From: Acidobacteriota bacterium
Lineage (GTDB): Bacteria; Acidobacteriota; Blastocatellia; Pyrinomonadales; Pyrinomonadaceae
Assembly (NCBI GenBank): GCA_019247455.1
Contig: JAFAOW010000002.1
Location: 1-34,774, forward strand
Direction of reading: 5' to 3'
Length of the DNA stretch: 34,774 bases
The position numbers were made by a program, and so were the translations under genes. The notes beneath the pieces were generated by a model. The model saw only the letters and a list, made by a program, of their open reading frames with translations, did not search any database and was not told the origin of the DNA. Positions 30,568 through 34,774 of this stretch are shown piece after piece. Positions within the stretch are counted from its first letter, which is position 1. Each line of letters opens with the position of its first letter.

Positions 30568-32625
30568 ATGAATATTCGCACAGATCCTATCAGAAAAATC
30601 GCCGCCCTTGTCCTTTTGACGGGGCTATTTTACAGCGCCCCGGTCAGGGCGCTTTCGCAAACCGCGAACGTCGACATCGCGGGAATGGACCGTTCGGTCG
30701 ATCCCGGCGACGACTTCTTTTTGTACGCAAACGGGACTTGGTTCAATAAGACCGAGATCCCTGCCGACCGCACATCGCTGGGAATTTTCCAGGGAATTGC
30801 CAGTGAGGTCGGCCAGCGCAATGCCTTCATCATAACCGATGCAGCCAAAGCACATACGCCCGAGGCGAAAATGGTCGCCGATTATTACAGGGCCTACGTA
30901 GATGAGTCGGGCATCGAGGCGAAGGGAATCACGCCGATCCAGCCTGAGCTTGCTCAGATCGCAAGATTAAAGAACAAAGAAGACCTCTCGCGATTTATGG
31001 GCTCGCAGCTTCGCGCCGACGTCGATCCGCTGAACGCGACAAACTATTACACCGACCGGTTGTTCGGGCTCTTTGTTTCCCCCGATTTCAATGATCCAAA
31101 AACGAACGTCGCATACCTGCTGCAGGGCGGTCTTGGAATGCCCGACCGGGACTTTTACGTCAATACTGACGCGGACAGCGCCGCTGTTCAGGCGAAGTAC
31201 CGGACGCATATCGCGAATGTTCTGAATCTCGCAAAGATCCCGAACGCCGAAGCGAAGGCAAAAGAGATATACGATCTTGAGAGCAAGATCGCACAGTCGC
31301 ACGCTACCCGCGAAGATTCGGCCGACGTTTACAAGGCCAACAATCCGTGGAAAATGGCCGATTTCACAACGCAGGCGCCGGGCCTCGATTGGAAATCTTA
31401 TTTCGCCGCCGCCGGCCTCGCAAAACAGCCAATGATCATGGTTTGGCACCCAACGGCGGCGAAAGGCATCTCAGCGCTTGTCGCAAGCGAGTCAATGGAA
31501 ACGTGGCGTGACTACCTTACGTTCCACACGATCGAGCGCTCGTCGCCGCTGCTGCCGAAGGCGTTCGTAGATGAGAATTTCGACTTCAATGGCAAGACGC
31601 TTTTCGGTGCGCGAGCCCAGCGGTCGCGTGATAACCGTGCAGTGAACGCCACAAGTAACGCGCTCGGCGACATTGTCGGCAAGATGTACGTTGATAAGTA
31701 CTTTCCGCCCAAGGCAAAGGCTGCTATCCAGGACCTCGTTAAGAACATCCGTGATGCGTTTCGGCAGAGGATCGACCGCTTGGACTGGATGTCACCGGCG
31801 ACCCGCGAAAAGGCGAAAGCTAAGGTCGACACTCTTTACGTCGGCGTCGGTTACCCGGAAAAGTGGCGTTCCTACGCGGGGCTAGTCATAAAGGGTGATG
31901 ATGCCCTTGGCAATGCCAATAGCGTAAACGAATTCAATTACAAATACGCCCTGTCGAAGATCGGCCAGCCCGTCGATAAAAGCGAATGGTGGATGACGCC
32001 GCAGACCGTCAACGCTTTGAATGTACCGCTGCAAAACGCGCTTAACTTCCCCGCTGCTATACTCTTGCCGCCTTTCTTCGATCCGAATGCTGATCCGGTT
32101 GTGAATTATGGCTCGATCGGCTCCGTGATCGGCCATGAGATCAGCCATAGCTTCGACGCGACGGGCGCCCTATTCGACGCGGAGGGCAAACTCGCTAATT
32201 GGTGGACGCCAGAGGACAAAGCTCACTTCGACACTTCGTCAAAAATGCTTGCCGACCAATATGATGCGTATGAAGCGCTTCCCGGCCTGCACCTAAAGGG
32301 TCGTCAGGTGCTTGACGAGAACATTGCCGATCTCGCCGGCCTGTCAGCAGCGTACGACGGATATCGTGCGGCTTATGGCGGCCAAGAGGCTCCGACTCGG
32401 AACGGCCTCACCGGCGATCAGCAATTCTTTGTCGCATACGCCCAGGCCCACCGCGGCAAGATGCGTGACCAGACGCTTCGCGCGATCGTGATGACCGACG
32501 GCCATTCCCCCGACCGCTGGCGAGCCTATACCGTCCGCAACATCGACGCGTGGTACAACGCCTTTGGCGTCAAGCCGGGAACAAAGCTCTATCTCGCAGC
32601 GCCCGAGCGTGTGAAGGTTTGGTAG
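30568..32625 (+). CDS. Secreted M13 family metallopeptidase (neprilysin/PepO-like)
   Basis: With ATG 30568 this protein has 685 residues. The N-terminus has a signal peptide (RKIAALVLLTGLFYSAPVRALSQ). The M13 N-domain begins with MDRSVDPGDDFFLYANGTW. The zinc motif is HEISH (residues 523-527) and the third ligand is E584 in ENIADLAGL. ANVNALNVPLQNALNFPAAIL and the C-terminal NAFGVKPGTKLYL are typical of the family. An ATG at 30499 would add 23 residues before the signal peptide and has only a weak ribosome site; I prefer 30568. M13 enzymes cleave short peptides at hydrophobic residues in the periplasm or outside the cell. Together with the M14 enzyme it points to peptide scavenging. A strong terminator follows. 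Confidence 0.92.
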   Translation: MNIRTDPIRKIAALVLLTGLFYSAPVRALSQTANVDIAGMDRSVDPGDDFFLYANGTWFNKTEIPADRTSLGIFQGIASEVGQRNAFIITDAAKAHTPEAKMVADYYRAYVDESGIEAKGITPIQPELAQIARLKNKEDLSRFMGSQLRADVDPLNATNYYTDRLFGLFVSPDFNDPKTNVAYLLQGGLGMPDRDFYVNTDADSAAVQAKYRTHIANVLNLAKIPNAEAKAKEIYDLESKIAQSHATREDSADVYKANNPWKMADFTTQAPGLDWKSYFAAAGLAKQPMIMVWHPTAAKGISALVASESMETWRDYLTFHTIERSSPLLPKAFVDENFDFNGKTLFGARAQRSRDNRAVNATSNALGDIVGKMYVDKYFPPKAKAAIQDLVKNIRDAFRQRIDRLDWMSPATREKAKAKVDTLYVGVGYPEKWRSYAGLVIKGDDALGNANSVNEFNYKYALSKIGQPVDKSEWWMTPQTVNALNVPLQNALNFPAAILLPPFFDPNADPVVNYGSIGSVIGHEISHSFDATGALFDAEGKLANWWTPEDKAHFDTSSKMLADQYDAYEALPGLHLKGRQVLDENIADLAGLSAAYDGYRAAYGGQEAPTRNGLTGDQQFFVAYAQAHRGKMRDQTLRAIVMTDGHSPDRWRAYTVRNIDAWYNAFGVKPGTKLYLAAPERVKVW

Positions 32626-32667
32626 GTCAGGGGCCCTAATTTAGTAGGTTGCCCATACAATAAGAAT

Positions 32668-32700
32668 GCCGCGGTGTTACTCAACGACCGCGGCTTTTTT
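32668..32700 (+). terminator. Intrinsic terminator after the M13 peptidase gene
   Basis: A perfect 8-bp stem GCCGCGGT (32668-32675) with ACCGCGGC (32687-32694) and an 11-base loop is followed by TTTTTT. It is between the convergent M13 and isocitrate dehydrogenase genes; the minus-strand side has only a weak T-run, so it mainly serves the plus strand. Confidence 0.85.
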
Positions 32701-32713
32701 GTATCACATTTCG

Positions 32714-33736
32714 CTAAGCTGCAACCGAGGCTCCCGTCTTTATTTTCTCCTCAATAGCTCTCGCAAACTCATTCGTCTTCGCGGTGCCGCCCAGGTCGCG
32801 CGTGATCGATCTGCCCTCGGCGAATACGGCGAGGATCGCCCCGTGCATTCGCTTCGCGGCGTCATTTTCGCCGATGTGATTGAGCATTTGAACGGCCGAG
32901 AGCATCAGCGCTGTCGGGTTTGCGATGCCTTGCCCGGCGATATCTGGGGCAGAACCGTGAACTGCCTCGAACACCGCGCCTTGCTCACCAATATTTGCAC
33001 CAGGCGCAAGGCCGAGGCCGCCGATAAGGCCGGCGCAAAGGTCGGAGACTATGTCCCCATACAGATTTTCGAGGACCAGGACGTCAAACTGCTCGGGCCG
33101 CATTACTAACTGCATGCAGCAGTTGTCGATGATCTTGTCGTCGGCCTCGAGCTCGGGATAATCCTTGGCGACGTTGTAAAAGCACTCGAGAAAAAGGCCA
33201 TCCGACAGCTTCATGATGTTGGCCTTGTGAACAGCGGTTACCTTTTTGCGGCCATTCGAACGCGCATACTCGAACCCGTACCTCGCTATCCTAGTCGATG
33301 CCTTTTCGGTAATGATCTTCAAACTTTCGACAACGCCCGGGACGACGATATGTTCTAGGCCGGCATAGAGGTCCTCCGTGTTCTCGCGCATCACGACGAG
33401 GTCCAGTTCGGGGTATCGGCAGGGTACGTTGGGCAAAGCTCGCACGGGCCGGACATTGGCATAGAGGTCCAACGCTTTTCGCAGACCGACGTTCACTGAC
33501 GTGAAACCCTTGCCGATCGGAGTCATCTGAGGCCCTTTCAAGGCGACCTTGTTTCGACGAATGGACTCGATCGTGTCGTCAGGCAGCGTTGTGCCGTATT
33601 TTTCCTGTGCCTGGGCTCCAAGAATGTGAGTTTCCCACTCGATATCGACTCCCGTAGCCTCGATCACACGAACTGTTGCGGCTACGATCTCGGGCCCGAT
33701 CCCATCGCCGGGAATGAGGGTGATAGTGTGTTTCAT
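32714..33736 (-). CDS. NAD-dependent isocitrate dehydrogenase (isocitrate/isopropylmalate dehydrogenase family)
   Basis: This 340-residue protein opens with HTITLIPGDGIGPEIV. KGPQMTPIGKGFTSVNVGLRKALDLYANVRPVR contains the substrate-binding Ser-Asn and Arg residues of the isocitrate branch. VMRENTEDLYAGLEH is typical of the NAD-dependent (IDH3-like) isocitrate dehydrogenases, and ENLYGDIVSDLCAGLIGGLGLAPGANIG with EAVHGSAPDIAGQGIANPTA is the family signature. The alternative is 3-isopropylmalate dehydrogenase (LeuB), but the SVNVGLRK and ENTEDLYAG patterns fit the isocitrate type. It feeds 2-oxoglutarate into the TCA cycle. It is divergent from thiO and no regulator is nearby. It has no strong Shine-Dalgarno before ATG 33736. 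Confidence 0.85.
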   Translation of the reverse strand: MKHTITLIPGDGIGPEIVAATVRVIEATGVDIEWETHILGAQAQEKYGTTLPDDTIESIRRNKVALKGPQMTPIGKGFTSVNVGLRKALDLYANVRPVRALPNVPCRYPELDLVVMRENTEDLYAGLEHIVVPGVVESLKIITEKASTRIARYGFEYARSNGRKKVTAVHKANIMKLSDGLFLECFYNVAKDYPELEADDKIIDNCCMQLVMRPEQFDVLVLENLYGDIVSDLCAGLIGGLGLAPGANIGEQGAVFEAVHGSAPDIAGQGIANPTALMLSAVQMLNHIGENDAAKRMHGAILAVFAEGRSITRDLGGTAKTNEFARAIEEKIKTGASVAA

Positions 33737-33795
33737 AGACAGAACCTATAATAAAATCTACAACTGCGGCGAGATGAGAACAAATTGCTGACCAA

Positions 33796-34774
33796 ATGAG
33801 TTCTGATTTTTTGATCATTGGCGGCGGCGTGATCGGCTTGTCGATCGGGCGCGAGCTGCACCGGAAAGGTGCCGGTAAGATCACCGTCATCGACCGCGGC
33901 AGGTGCGGCGGAGAGGCCTCCTGGGCGGCGGCCGGAATGCTTAGCCCACAGGCGGAAGCAGATGAACTCGGCCCATTCTTTGAGCTATGCTCGGCGTCAC
34001 GCGACCTCTATCCGCTGCTCGCGGAAGAACTCTTGGACGAGACAGGTATAGACATCGAGCTCGATCGAACGGGCACGCTAGCGCTTGCCTTCACGGAGCA
34101 ACAGCAAAACGAACTCGATCGCCGTTATCATCTTCAAAGCGGGCTGGGACTTCCGGTAGATAGTCTCTCAGCTCACGACGTTCGGGCCTTGGAGCCAGGC
34201 ATAGCGTCCAATCTGGCTGGAGGTCTTTTTTTCGCCGGTGACTGGCAGGTTGAGAACCGCAAACTGGTAGATGCGTTGCGGAAATACTGCTCTCTTAATG
34301 GCATCGCCCTTGTTGAGCATACTGCCGTTGACGAGATCGTCCTTTCGGGCGATCGCGCTGTTGGCGTGCGATGCGCGGATAACGTACACGAGGCGGAGAC
34401 CATCATTCTGGCAGCTGGCGCATGGTCGTCACTCATCAAACATGGGCCGATGAATGCTCCATTTCACATCGAACCCGTCCGCGGGCAGATGATCTCGTTT
34501 GAGTCAGAGCTGCACACATGCCGTCATGTCGTGTATGGCGATCACTGTTATCTTGTGCCGCGACGTGGTGGAAGGATCCTCGCCGGTTCAACCATTGAGC
34601 GCGCCGGCTACGAAAAGCGCACGACCGGAGCGTCTACCCAAATTCTCGCGTCGGCTGCAAGATCTATCGTCCCAGCCCTGAGAGAAGTTGCGATAGCCGA
34701 ACGCTGGTCCGGCTTGAGGCCTCACGCGTTGGGGGACTGGCCTATTCTCGGGCCGTCGAATATCGAGGGTCTTT
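33796..34774 (+). CDS. thiO: Glycine oxidase ThiO (C-terminus cut by the window edge)
   Basis: An open frame from ATG 33796 runs off the right edge after 326 codons with no stop. SDFLIIGGGVIGLSIGRELHRKG carries the FAD-binding GGGVIG motif (residues 9-14). GRCGGEASWAAAGMLSPQAEAD is typical of ThiO, as are LVPRRGGRILAGSTIE and the C-terminal GLRPHALGDWPILGPSNIEGL. ThiO oxidises glycine to iminoglycine (dehydroglycine) for the thiazole ring of thiamine in some bacteria; a general D-amino acid oxidase of the DAO family is the main alternative. About 40 residues of a typical 370-residue protein would be missing. thiS and thiG may lie beyond the edge. Confidence 0.88.
   Translation, partial: MSSDFLIIGGGVIGLSIGRELHRKGAGKITVIDRGRCGGEASWAAAGMLSPQAEADELGPFFELCSASRDLYPLLAEELLDETGIDIELDRTGTLALAFTEQQQNELDRRYHLQSGLGLPVDSLSAHDVRALEPGIASNLAGGLFFAGDWQVENRKLVDALRKYCSLNGIALVEHTAVDEIVLSGDRAVGVRCADNVHEAETIILAAGAWSSLIKHGPMNAPFHIEPVRGQMISFESELHTCRHVVYGDHCYLVPRRGGRILAGSTIERAGYEKRTTGASTQILASAARSIVPALREVAIAERWSGLRPHALGDWPILGPSNIEGL

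Overview
The window reads as chromosomal DNA from a Gram-negative, probably heterotrophic bacterium. Moderately high GC, a high share of secreted metallopeptidases (M13, M14 and M16 families), an OPT peptide transporter, many small secreted proteins of unknown function and a PilZ/pilin-like pair are together most like Acidobacteriota, perhaps class Blastocatellia. That placement is an inference from gene style; there is no rRNA here to confirm it. No phage, transposase, CRISPR array or integron is visible.

Layout. 1-2729 (minus): murI, rph, fabG and a rhomboid protease cut by the left edge, tightly spaced and probably one operon. 2806-4269 (plus): an APC-type amino-acid permease. 4256-6455 (minus): two secreted proteins of unknown function separated by one base, the second using a TTG start. 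6629-8290 (minus): a GT39/ArnT-like membrane glycosyltransferase. 8403-9356: a zinc-ribbon membrane protein facing a small hypothetical protein. 9411-9783 (minus): a one-piece tmRNA gene (ssrA), followed by a conserved hypothetical. 10495-12681 (plus): a peptidoglycan-binding protein, an NTF2-like secreted protein and a secreted alpha/beta hydrolase. 12684-15290 (minus): a Gfo/Idh/MocA oxidoreductase, a PilZ protein and a lipoprotein with a C-terminal pilin-like domain. 15403-17736 (minus): OPT transporter. 17952-22518 (plus): M14 peptidase, M16 peptidase and a membrane protein. 22484-25443 (minus): a queuosine-type cluster, queE - small ORF - class A beta-lactamase-like protein - GxxExxY protein - queC, with queC broken by a one-base frameshift. 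25534-28183 (minus): a four-gene membrane operon that includes a tandem paralogous pair. 28266-29992 (plus): pepP and a DoxX-like protein. 29993-30421 (minus): small secreted protein. 30568-32625 (plus): M13 peptidase. 32714-33736 (minus): NAD-type isocitrate dehydrogenase. 33796 to the right edge (plus): glycine oxidase ThiO, cut by the edge.

How the genes fit together. Several units handle peptides: secreted M14 and M13 peptidases, M16, PepP, the OPT transporter and the APC permease would form a route from extracellular protein to amino acids. MurI, the beta-lactamase-like protein and the peptidoglycan-binding protein touch the cell wall. QueC and QueE belong to the 7-deazaguanine (preQ0) pathway.

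Three long imperfect palindromes (20349-20448, 23540-23611, 25452-25526) sit in gaps between genes and look like dispersed repeats; two of them flank the queuosine-type cluster or lie inside it. There is no gene-free stretch longer than 300 bases. The most interesting points are the queC frameshift with the repeat-bearing operon, the pilin-like lipoprotein beside PilZ, the tandem paralogue membrane operon with an intramembrane-histidine protein, and the two-gene unknown secreted cassette.
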